In this document: positions 1 to 10,500 of the stretch, one piece after another
Layout: each line of letters starts with the position of its first letter
How positions within the stretch are numbered: the stretch's first letter is position 1
Assembly: GCA_033030425.1 (NCBI GenBank)
Contig: JAUFSD010000010.1
Coordinates: 1,178,001-1,242,000, forward strand
DNA from: Verpa conica
Taxonomy: Eukaryota; Ascomycota; Pezizomycetes; Pezizales; Morchellaceae
Direction: 5' to 3'
DNA length: 64,000 bases
The notes under the pieces: model-generated
Databases searched by the model: none
The model's input: the letters and a program-made list of their open reading frames with translations, nothing else
Told to the model about the DNA's origin: nothing
Made by a program: the position numbers and the translations under genes

Positions 1-374
1 AGAATACCTACAATAGTTTGAAGCCAAGTGAGGACGACCTAAGGCTTGCAGTTGCAGAAGCGAGACTACTAGCAGAATTTGTGTCGTTTGAAGCTCGTGC
101 TAAGGAGGAGTGGGTACAGGATGTGGTCAAAATTACAAACATCAAAGGCACAAAGGGCCTCCGCCTAGAACTAGACGCAGAGGTATTGAAGCTCGCAAGC
201 GCATGCATTGCAAATGTTCATAAAGCGGTTCGTAAAAGGCTAGGGGCAGAGGTACAGAAAGTGAGGCAGGTCTGTCAGAGGTTGATATTAGATGTGCAAG
301 GGAAGAAGGAAGAGGAGGAGACATTAGGGTTGGTGGTTGAAGTTGTGGAGGAGTTGGAAGAGTTGGGGATATGA
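1..374 (+). CDS. Unknown protein, 3' end only (runs off left edge)
   Basis: An open frame enters from the left edge and ends at a TGA at 372-374. It stays open back to base 3 with no obvious start, so this is probably the last exon or C-terminus of a longer gene. The roughly 120 visible residues are charged and likely helical (AEARLLAEFVSFEARAKEEW near the start, KRLGAEVQKVRQVCQRL later), ending in a very acidic Glu/Val-rich tail. There is no signal peptide or membrane segment. I do not recognise the family, and no function is proposed. Base composition is more gene-like than the AT-rich sequence that follows. Confidence 0.45.
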   Translation, partial: NTYNSLKPSEDDLRLAVAEARLLAEFVSFEARAKEEWVQDVVKITNIKGTKGLRLELDAEVLKLASACIANVHKAVRKRLGAEVQKVRQVCQRLILDVQGKKEEEETLGLVVEVVEELEELGI

Positions 375-867
375 AGTTGGAGGTTGATAATCTTGGTTCT
401 TTCTAAATGTATTATGGTAATTTTCTTAATAGTTTATCGCTATTCGAGGATTGTGGACTCGCCTCTTGGCAATTCACGAGTGACCTTTGATGATGTACCC
501 GGACCAGAAGTAAATACTAGCGAAATCATTTTTAAAGATTCCAGTAACAAATCCTAATATTTACTATCTTGACTAACCTATCTCCAGAATTCTATCACCA
601 GTGCTATATAGAAGGCTGTACAAGGTCTAGGAATAATCATAATTCTATCAACCCCAACCCCAACTTCCCCCAATGGCATCCCTACTTACCAGGATTTTAT
701 TAATATTAAATTATACTCAGTTCAGAGACATAGAGAATTTAAGAAGTCATGCTGGTCTTTTCACCTTCCCCTTATTATTATTCCTCATTACCACTGTTAC
801 TATAGCTCCTAACACCACTATTAGTAAAGCAACTATTTCCTACATTTATTACTATAAAAAGTAAAAT
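375..867. other. AT-rich spacer, no gene seen
   Basis: This spacer separates the partial gene on the left from the secreted-protein pseudogene. It holds only a short hydrophobic open frame at 673-864 without family signal. The stretch just upstream of 868 is a plausible leader for the next gene. Confidence 0.5.
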
Positions 868-1623
868 ATGCTACCTATTATGAAACTAGCTATCCCCTTT
901 ACATTCTTTACTTCTGTCGTGATTATCAGCGCGCACCCGGCAGGCTATAGTGTACCTTCTCGCCCAGTAAATACCTCTCTACCTGTTCCTCCACTAGCGA
1001 GTTACAATACTCCCACCGTCCCTACGAGTATTAGCATCCCTTATAACGACCCTACACCGCCTATAGTTACTAATGAACCACCAACACCCGCACTCAATAC
1101 CTCAGAAGGGCTCAACTCCTCTATCCTAACTCCAGACCGCATACTCTGCAACACCGGCACGCTATCTCCGCCCCTCACTGATATCACTGCTGCCCTAGCA
1201 TCCTTCACCTGCAACCCAGAAAGCCTACCAAAAGCTGAGAAAAAAGGATGTAATGTTCTCTCCACTCATAACAAAGCTTAGATAATCATGTGCGGGTTTG
1301 CTGGATCGGTCCTAGGTAGCTGTGAAGAACTTAAAACAACAGTGGAGAAGATCACCGCTGGGGACGGATGTGGAGGTGGTGGAAGGGCAGGAGGAAGTGT
1401 CGAGTTTACTTGGGGAATGATTGTTATTGATAATCTAGGGGCCGGGAATGGGGTTGGCACTAGGGCGGTTGTGGCACCTGCGAAGCTTAGGAGAGAGAAT
1501 TGGAGTGGCGTGCTTAAAGTTAGGAGCTGTGGTAATAAAAGTTCTCGTAGTAGGAATAGGAAGGAGGAGGGCCTTGAAGGTGGTTTAGGACCAGTTAGTT
1601 TAATGCCTGAGGAGGGGGTTTGA
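868..1623 (+). pseudogene. Small secreted cysteine-containing protein, interrupted by in-frame TAG
   Basis: The N-terminus is a good signal peptide (MKLAIPFTFFTSVVIISAHP, starting at the second Met of the frame). A Pro/Thr/Ser-rich linker follows, then a cysteine-containing core. The frame is open from 868 to a TAG at 1279-1281, then continues open in the same frame to a TGA at 1621-1623. Sequence on both sides looks like one domain: ILCNTGTLSPPLTDI and a Cys before the stop, then CGFAGSVLGSCEEL and EFTWGMIVID after it. This resembles the fungal secreted-protein pattern with an ILC..S..SP..D start and a central CG motif; that likeness is from memory. A 66-nt intron at 1250-1315 (GTAATG..CTAG) would remove the stop and keep frame, but would also delete the central CG block, so a nonsense mutation is preferred. 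Function is unknown. Confidence 0.55.
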
Positions 1624-2235
1624 GATCAAGAAATACAGGTAGATAATAGCATTGAATGTGATTTAAAGGTAACTAAAGTGATACCTAAGGCTATATATAA
1701 TAAGGGCTACTCTTAGCTTTGCGTGTTATCTAGCTATTCCATGGTTTTTCTTTCTTCTGGTGATGGCATTTATAAATATTCCTTTTCCCAATGTTAATTA
1801 GATACTTACTCTTTTATTTAAACTTAGTGTAATCGTTATTAGAGCGAAAGTCAGATCCACCAAACTATTTTCAACGTAGTCCCTTCAGTTAAATTACTCC
1901 ACATATATATATTCTAGCTGTGACCTTCAAATACATCTACCTCCTATCTCTTGTATATTTTCAACAATATCTATCCCACCCCTTGTAATTTTACAGAAAG
2001 TGATTTCATTATCTAACTAGAGCCATAAAAGAGAAAATTATACAGCCTAGATCTATGCCATTTTCATTATTAGTATTTTATTTACCGTAGTTTTATCACT
2101 AGCTTGAGATAGCCCAAGTACAGACACTGTATATTAAACTATAAAGTGCTATTGCTTTATACCTATGCAAACTTCTTGTATCAAGTTGCACTAACCCCCA
2201 AGCCATCTATACCATTCATGCCCTGTATAGGTATA
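1624..2235. other. AT-rich spacer, no gene seen
   Basis: This is an AT-rich stretch between two broken secreted-protein genes that converge on it. No open frame with family signal was seen, and no clear repeat boundaries. Confidence 0.5.
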
Positions 2236-3089
2236 TCACTTCCCTTTCTCTTCCCTTCGCACTACAACAATCCTCTCTCCCAGTACTTCAGCTATTATCT
2301 CAAGAAATGGAAGATAAAGTGACGAGTAATGAATACCAGTAGTTACACTATAATCCTCATCACAAACCCAATCACGTTTTTGACAAAACGAAATATGTTT
2401 TTTTTGTCCCAAGGCTCTGGTAATGCCTGATGATAATTACCATCGGAAAAACTCACAATAGCCAGTACCCGTGTTGCCAGAGTTGCGGGAAGATAGCCTA
2501 CCGCTCGGCGGAGAACTTGTGCGCCCTGACTTCAAAAAAGTGAGTATGCCATGTAGGAAACCTCTAGATATCTAACAAACCTAAACCCAGCCAGCACAAT
2601 CATACCATCTGGGCACTGCCCTACTGCCATAAATGTAAGACCCACCATACTTCTCGCCCCCACCTTTGACCCGCCTTTTAGATAATCTATTTTGACCGCT
2701 GGATATGGTAAAACTCTTTGAGCAATCACGCTTTCGTTGAGACCAGCTTTCATAGCCTCAAAAAGCGGTCGTCCAAGAGTGCTACCAATGTTACCAATGT
2801 TATCAGTTCCACGGGCAAAAATCAGAACTATCTCGGCACAGTGGTTACTGATCAGATCATCCGCTGTACCGAGATAGGAAACCTGTTCATGGGGAAATAA
2901 TAGGTCTTCAGTAATAACGGCATTGTAAGAAGGACATGAGTGGGGACTAGAGGGAAGTTCGAGGTGAGCGATTGTTGGGGGGAGGTTGAATAGCCTAGGT
3001 GACCATTCTGGTGTTGGAACAGCGTATATAGTGGCGAGGCCAGCAGCAAGTGTCCAGAAAGTTACTAAGATGAGATCCAATGAGATCAT
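2236..3089 (-). pseudogene. Cutinase family esterase, frameshifted near the C-terminus
   Basis: A secreted serine esterase of the cutinase family, read right to left. It has a signal peptide (start at 3089, hydrophobic stretch then AVPTPE) and the cutinase block CAEIVLIFARGTDNIGNIGS. A 51-nt intron at 2530-2580 (GTTTGT..GAAG) splits the nucleophile codon; splicing gives GFSQGAQV with Ser170. The frame then reads to LPEPWDKK and meets a run of eight A (T8 at 2398-2405 on the plus strand). Continuing unshifted ends at 2343 without the other catalytic residues. One base later in frame, the sequence reads FCQKRDWVCDEDY and GIHYSSLYLP, the expected Asp (D-x-V-C) and His, ending at a TGA at 2236-2238. 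So it is a one-base indel, either a young pseudogene or an assembly error. Family is sure; functional state is not. Confidence 0.8.
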
Positions 3090-5103
3090 TGATGAGAACC
3101 TTACTGTAGCTGAGCGATGTAGTTGTATCGTGCCTTTATTGACTCATACTAAGGCCTGAGCCCTGGGACTGGATATAGCCTATAAAGCCAGTACTCTAGA
3201 CCACTTCATCCGTAAAACCATGGTATTTGAGGGATATATCTTTGAGGATAAATTAGCCCTTTAGTCTAATACTGATACGTAAAAAATTAACAAAGTAAAG
3301 GGTTATCTGGAATAACGATAATACTAGTAGAAAATTCCGTGACGAGACTTTTTCAGTCAAATCCTAACCTTTCTATAAGTCTAGAAGAGAGACGAGGGAC
3401 TCCAAGGCGTGCCAGACCCTCACATAGACCTCACAAGGTTAATTCAACGACTTTTTATCAAAAAATATAGAACTTAATCCCTAGAATATAAGTCGCTTTG
3501 TTACACTACCTAAGGAGAATAACTATTAACATATGCATTGGAAGTCTTATAAATCAATACAACCCCGCACTCTTACAAATTTAGCTAAGGTTAAAGGTGG
3601 GAATAATAGCCACCACCATGGGTCGTAAGGTGTATTATCTGAGGAAATTCCTATAGCTTTCTAAAACCAGCTACGAAGGCACCGTCAACTATGCGATAAT
3701 TACTAATACAGATGCGATTGTTCTTACTACTAAGATTAGTAATAACAGTAACAAAGTGGGACACTTACCAGAAGTGCGGTAATGCCATATATCCCGATAT
3801 CTTTTAAGAGCTGCTACGCCTTAGTGCCCTGATCCAGGAGCCGAAATCCCACCAACTAGTCTTGATTCTCCCTAGTAAGCTCTTTTGGGCGGAGGAGGCC
3901 CCTGAGGGATTGATACACGTATTAGAGTACAGGATCTAGAGGAATTCGTACGGGATAGCAAATTTATTTTATATTAGAAAAAATGTTTTGGCTAGGGTAT
4001 TTCGTACGGGGTAGCAAGGATTCGGCATATTGAGATCTAGCATAGTGAGGCTCGCTTATACACATGCACTGTGGAGAACTACTATAGCCCGTGGAGCTCT
4101 TACCAATCTCGCCTATTTTCTCTCGACCCCATCTTTCATAGCTCTCGCATATACCGGGTAATGATTCGCGGGTCGGTAAATATGATACAAGCAACGCTAT
4201 CTATAAGAATACGGTTGGGACCGAGAATTATAAATGATATAGTGAGAATATTCCTATAAGAAAGATGCTCTAGCTGGATCTGGAAGGAGTTATTCCAGAT
4301 ATAGTCTAGTGGGGCGTTTTGAAGGGTTGCCTGTTAAGAATATTCTTATAGGCTCGCCTACACCCTGAACGAAGTGAAGGTACGGGCGTGGTGGAGGGCC
4401 TAGCAGAATTTTTTTAGCTGCTTCGTGAAGGGCATGCGACGCCCCACTAGGCAAAAATCTCCTGGACGCTGGTGGGTGTCGTCTCGCGTAGTATCTCATG
4501 ACAGACAAAGTGTTGCTATACTAGTCTATAAAAAAAGTTTGGCCTTGGGGTAGCAAGCGAGTCTTATAACATAACGACCCTCCAACCCATAAAGTAGTAT
4601 CAAAAACCTGAGAACAGGAGATTACCTTTATTGATAGTTCAATTAAATAAGAAAGAAATTCTAGAGCTTAGTTGCAGCTGTTTGTTGTTGTATTTATGGT
4701 TTCTGGCTAAGGGGGTTCCGGGTTGCTATTTATCCCAGGGCCAAGGTTTTTTTATGGGCAAGTACTACCCTAATTGGATTGTAACTGCTGAAGCGAGATA
4801 TTTAGATTCTAACATGAATATTTCTCTCTATAGTTGATTCTTAGGAAATTCGGCAGTAATTACGGGTTTTCACTTGTCTATTGGCAGGATATTGCAAGGA
4901 TTTTAGGGGGTATTAATCTCAGTAACGATACCACGTCCTATCATAAGTCTATAGGGATCTTAATCTAGATAGGCCAATGGGAGATCTAAAAACCAGTATA
5001 TCACTACACACTATACAGCAATTTCGCTAGTGAGAGATTCAGTTCAGTTTTATCCTGTATACATACTTTGAGCAGTGACCACTACTAGGAAACAGCTCAA
5101 CGA
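3090..5103. other. AT-rich spacer with possible degraded repeat sequence
   Basis: About 2 kb without a supportable gene. Open frames here are short and unlike known families. It contains one short TA-flanked inverted-repeat interval at 4306-4450, listed separately. The rest may be old, decayed repeat sequence, but I cannot identify a parent element. Confidence 0.4.
4306..4450. mobile_element. Possible small MITE with 12-bp terminal inverted repeats
   Basis: CTAGTGGGGCGT at 4306-4317 is repeated exactly inverted as ACGCCCCACTAG at 4439-4450. The interval is 145 bp, without coding capacity. A TA lies just inside each outer end, which would fit a TA target duplication with a GTGGGGCGT inverted end, as in Tc1/mariner-type elements. 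With only 12 bp of match, chance or a simple stem-loop cannot be excluded. Confidence 0.35.
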
Positions 5104-6813
5104 CTACCAGTTGGCATAGCCAAAAGCTTTCTTGAATTCCTCGGCATAACCCAGAATCTCCCCAGAGCAATTGCTTTGTGACCCCTTTTCCGTGGCCTCC
5201 GGTAACCTTGAAATAGCCAGATGTAAATGTCTTCAAAAAACGTTGCCAGATCTAATCTAAGGAAGCTTACCAATTCTGTATATTATAGATCCGAGTTTTG
5301 TTCTTGAAGGTGTTAGTTTATTATCAACTTAGATATTAAATATATAATAATAGCGTACCGAGGGATGGGTGGAAAGGAACTGCGGCGGCGTAAATTGTTC
5401 AGCTTTCTCCATCCTTTCCCACATATTCATGGCTTTTGCCGGATTATACTACACGTTATGAAATATTGGCCATTATTAGCCCAAAACATTTTCCGGGGGT
5501 GGCTGTGAATAGTAGCATACACAAGCCTGCGCCATCATCATTAATCCAATGTAGTCTGCCTGAAGTGCGGCAAAGCTACGTCAGTAATCTTAGAAAAAGT
5601 CAAAAAATATTCCCGGGAAATTACTTCAGCCTATAATACCAGTCAGTAACAGCTAGTCAGTTAATCCGGGTTATGGCCCAACCTCTTGTTTTCTTGACCC
5701 AGGACGCAAATAAACCAGGTCCATAAGATTTCCAAGAAGTCCAGTGTCAGTGCCGCTTGCAAAGGCTATGAGAAGTAGCCCAGCCATAGCAAGGAATGAC
5801 TGACTCATCCTTTCGGAAGCATGATGAGCAACCGTATGTGCGATTTCATGGGACATGACAGCCGCTAATCCATCTTCATCGTCGGAGATCTCCAGGATGC
5901 CACTACGGAGAAACTTTTAGTGAGCCTAAGATAACCCAGAGAACAAAAAAAAAAGCACTGACCTAAATACGAAAACCTTGCCCCTATCAGGGCCTAAGCA
6001 CTGAAACCCGGCGTGTTTACCTATTTGGAATTCTAGAATGTACTTACCCCGGAATTACAAAAGCGTTCTTAATCGAATCGTCTTTAATCACGAAAACCTC
6101 CCAATTGAGATCATCCAAGCCCGACACTGGCACGAGACTGATTTAGTTTTTAAAAGTAACTAATCAGTACTCTCCGCCAATAGCTACCAATACTAAAAAA
6201 AAAATTGTCCTACCGATCCATGACCCTCTTGACGAATCGCGTTGTCGGATGCCAAGCGTGCAAGATCTGGCCTCCGTAGTTCCGTTTTACTTCGCTGTAC
6301 CGCATTGTCGTTGGCGACACAGGTCAGACATGTCGCTTATCGGCACAGCAAACTGACAGCAATCTCCAATTGGCAAGGTTAAATTTCACATTTGCTTCGC
6401 CATCTCGATTTCCATGGCCGGGCTGACGAAATTGAATCTTCTCCTGCCAGATACCGGCACAGTTTCAAGGTTGTAGAAATAGAATGACCCGGCGCCACCA
6501 GCAGAGATCCACACAAATTTCCTTTAGCAGCCCCCAAAATTTTATTAATATTCCATAGATCTTGATCAATATTACATTGGAGATCTTACCTGAAATTTGG
6601 CCTCCCCCATATCTGCCCTAGTGCTTGCTTCCTGTACTGGAACCGCTGGTATTGGTATCGGGGATCTTGAAAGCGGATGTGTGCTGTCCGCTGTTGTGGC
6701 TGCCTGGCTAACAAAGGATGTCGGAATACCGACGACCTCACCGCCGACCCCGCAGTCCAGGGAAAATTTCTCAGTAGGGGCCGCGTAATAGATATATTGC
6801 AGGCAAACATCAT
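5104..6813 (-). CDS. oma1: OMA1-like mitochondrial M48 metallopeptidase
   Basis: A zinc peptidase of the mitochondrial inner membrane, involved in protein quality control and processing (family knowledge). Ten exons on the minus strand join in frame to 343 aa: 6590-6813, 6390-6521, 6214-6294, 6048-6137, 5963-5983, 5683-5902, 5521-5559, 5359-5448, 5271-5302, 5104-5206. The N-terminus is Arg/Ser-rich and suits a mitochondrial presequence. Family blocks in order: YFYNLETVPVSGRRRFNFV, LDDLNWEVFVI, PGGKVFVFSGIL, the catalytic HEIAH at about 201-205, SRKQEADYIGLMMMAQACY with Glu256 as likely third zinc ligand, WERM, and a C-terminus ending GYAEEFKKAFGYANW. A hydrophobic stretch follows HEIAH (FLAMAGLLLIAFASG). 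The intron 2 acceptor is the least certain. The SRKQEAD block looks about two residues shorter than the usual SRKQETEAD. No frame break was found, so the gene appears intact. Confidence 0.9.
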
Positions 6814-7571
6814 AGTGTTTGATAATGAAGCTGGCTAAGTGACAGCTGTTCTTAAGGCGCGGGTGGGTCTGCCTCTATATTTGCCCGCTTGGGATAACGA
6901 GCTTCCGAGACCGTGATTGACTTCGCCACACAAGCTGTAGAGGTCATCATGCAGAGCCACTTACGCGCGCATCCACTAATGCTAGTAGAAGCACATGTAC
7001 TAGCATATTAGAATGCGTGTTACCCTTAAGTAGATCTTGCGTATTCTTAATAAGGATAAATGGCATTAATCCCCATATTGATGTGCCCCGCTCACGCTGG
7101 AAATAGGATCCACAGCGTCATAAAATCTAATTCCAGAGTTCATTTTTACCAACCAACATAAAAAATCTTGGGGCAGAGGAACTCCTCCTGTTACCTCAGC
7201 TGCTTGAAGTATACAGCCAGATGTAAAGGAATATAAATACAAAAGAAAGAAATAGATATCATGAAGTATAAGTAGAAACGCCCAAAACGAAGTAAAAAGT
7301 ATCATACAAAGAATACCAAAGATATATAAAAAAAAACCCGTCGTAGCGGTAAGTCGTCTCGCCATACCTTAAATCGCAAGATATACAGCGTAAAACAAAA
7401 AGCCACCGGCTGCAAAAAAGAAGTTTAACATCGAAGATTTCCCACAAAACACCCCACCCCCACCCTACAACCCAAAAAGCAGTTCATGAACACTCCAAAA
7501 AAAAGATTTAGACTCCTACCGGCCTTCCAACGAATAAAGCTGGGAAAAATCTAGGAAATAAATGCACAACT
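6814..7571. other. Spacer between two minus-strand genes
   Basis: It holds the promoter of the OMA1 gene and the 3' end region of the scaffold gene. A 99-aa hydrophobic open frame on the minus strand (7066-7365) has no family signal and no good start context, so it is not called. Confidence 0.5.
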
Positions 7572-10500
7572 CTAATCCTCCTCCATTAACGAATCTTCAG
7601 TATCTCGCCATTCCCTGGCCTGAATAGAAAGTCTTTTGACTCCAGATATTCTTTCCGCATAGAGAGATTCACAAGCAGTCCTATATAGATATGGTTAGTT
7701 TTATTCTTAACTGTAGAATTTCAGTACAGAATATACCTGAAAGTAATAGCTCTCTGCGATGATATAACACCAATAGCTTGCAAAACAGCCTTTCGAGAAT
7801 CCCTTGCAAAAACAGCAGGATGACCAATCCACTCAAGTGCGGACTCTAATTCTGCATCCAGAGCAGATACGGTAGTAGCATCAATGCCCGTAGCAGGGGT
7901 AAAGTTATGTTCGAGGGGTGGTGTTGAGGTCATAGCATGCTGGTGTAAATTCGATAACGACACAGCGCCCTCAGGAAGTTCTGGCAATGGCATATTTGGA
8001 GATGGTGCTGGCAACGGAGGTAATCCCCCCTTACCTAGGCCCTTTAGAATTGTACGTGTTTCGCTAAGAAGTGTCTGCGCTCGATCATGTTGTCCACGAG
8101 AGACGAGAGTCAATGCCCGGGTCAACATGTCTGACGTCAACAACTCCATACGCCTTTGTACTACCATCGGGTGCGGTGGGATTGGTGGTGAGCAAGGTCG
8201 ACTGTTCTTCTTTGAGCTTGATGGTGGTAGCATTGTGATTGCAAGCAGGTGTGGTCGCGCTAGCTGAGAAAGCGTCCCATCTCTTTGAAGATCCCCATAT
8301 GTCAAATCAGCCTGAATAAGAGGAACCTCTTCAATGCTGACAGTCCTCTGCTCATCTTGGTCTGCTGAACCACCTAATGCCTCCAATCCGGACACAATTG
8401 ACTCCCATGCATCCTGGGGGGCCGTATCGCCTTGTGAATTGTCAGGGGATATCACCAGTTGAACCAAAACATCTAGAAATGTTACCTTAGATAAAACTAT
8501 ATTGGATGAAAGCAATAGGAAATATACCTTTCTTATCACCAAAGCGGAGGTCACCCAAAGATGCCTCCGCTTCACGACCTGAAGCTCTCTTTGATACATG
8601 TAAAGCACCGCTGATCTTGACGAATCTTGCTGGTGAGCCTTCAGGGAGCTTAAGCTTAAGCCTGGCGTTTTGGTGTGAAAGTGTCTGCAGTGATCCAATA
8701 CAGCCAGAAACACACTCTCTCAACATCATCCAGTCTTTGACGTATGTAAACTGTCCCTTTGTCCTTGTTGACAATTCTATCATTGTGTCTGGTTTGTGGG
8801 TGAGACCAAGGCCAAAAGAGTGAATCGTAATCCTATAAATTCGTCAGTATTAAAGGTAAAGAAATGCAGAAATAAATACATACTTTGCAGCTTCAGCCCT
8901 TGATACTACAAAGTCCACATTTTCAGTATCTGAAGTTGATGAATCACTAATCAAGAGAATCGATGCAATAGGATTGCTTGACTTTCGTTGCATCAACAAA
9001 TCCATTGCAACATTTGCTCCATCAACCACATCAGTGCGCAAGGTCTTCTGTCCTACAGGGCGAATAGAGTGAATAGCCTTTCCCCAGCCGGTCCAGTTCT
9101 TGGCCAACAGAGAAGTTAAAGCAACACCACCATTACTAGAACCAAAACTAACCAGACCCAACCTATCCCTCTCTCCAAGGTTCTGAACAAGGAACTTGAG
9201 TGCATCCCGAAGCAGGTTGATCTTAAGGCCTTGCATCGATGAAGATACTGGAATAACAACTACTACATCAAGGGGTATGTGCATGGATTGAGGAACATTT
9301 GGTCTTCCTCCTCTGATGGACGCAGTATACTCAGTAGGTGCCGTGACGACCGATCGACTTCCCCCATGTGTACCACTATAGGTTGAGTTAATGGAGGATA
9401 CTCGCCTTGTGGTCTTCATGGTACGATAATCATCGTCGTCGATATCGGATTGCACCTTCTCCTCATATTGAGGGCTACGAGAAGGTGCAGCATCGACAGA
9501 ATTGAGATCAAGTAGAGCACGTTGCCATTGGTCCAACTGACCATGACTAGGAAACAACAGATGGAATTGGGGAAGTTCGGCTACCGAGAGGTTGAGAGTA
9601 AGGATATGCATGTTATCATCTGGGGGATTTAGTTAGTAATAATTTGTTTAGCAAAGAGAAGATTGGAAATAATATACCTCGATTACTTGAGTCGTTAACC
9701 TTTTTCAGATGTTTCTTGATCAGAATAGACCCTTTCAAGGTACACTTGACTGCTCTTATCTTTTTCTGACCATTAGACCATTGTGAAGCAGCTGAAGAAA
9801 CCTTCTTCTCCTTGACGCAAATAAGCATTTCGGAGAAGAGATAACATTCCAATTCTTGCCATGCTTGGCAGTCTTTGCCAACCTTGATAGTTCCATGAAG
9901 GCGGAGTTTTCCAAACCTACTCAGATCTTAGCGACTGCCATCAAACGTAATCTAGAACCTTACCTAGCAAAATCAAGACCATGCCAGTTTTCAACTCTTA
10001 AACGGAGATCTTCCGTAATCGTAGCAAGTGCTTCTAATTCCCGCTCTCTTTCCGCCTCGCGTTCTCTCTGTTGCCGTGCCGACGCACTTTCCCTCTCAAA
10101 GGAGTACTGACTTCGACCTGTTGGGCTTGGAGGTTGGTATTGCTGGTCATAACCTGCTGGTAGAGATGGGACCGGTGGTATCTCTTCGTTGTATACAGGC
10201 TGCCATTTCCTTTCCGGCACCTCTATTGTGACAAGGCATGTCAGGCTTTGTTGGACCTTGGAACGCGTAAGTGTTGGGAATTCGCTCTTGACAGTGACAG
10301 TAGGCGGTAGTATAGGGTTGGCCATTGAATTCCGTGGACTCAGTTCACTTTCCATACTTTGAACATCATAATCATGACGACGAACGGGTGCCGCGGCAGT
10401 AATAATCGATGGGTCCGCGTAACCCTCGCTAGCACTAACAGAAGCACCACCACTGTTGTTGCGCCAGTGTCCACTATCATGTTGTCGCTGGCTTGAATCT

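Noticed and set aside
1250..1315. Intron that would remove the TAG of the secreted-protein gene
   Set aside because: Splice signals are acceptable and frame is kept, but it deletes the CG block that looks like the domain core; nonsense is preferred, though not proven.
7066..7365. 99-aa hydrophobic minus-strand open frame
   Set aside because: Lies in the spacer between two minus-strand genes, is AT-driven (Phe/Leu/Tyr-rich) and matches no family; kept as non-coding.
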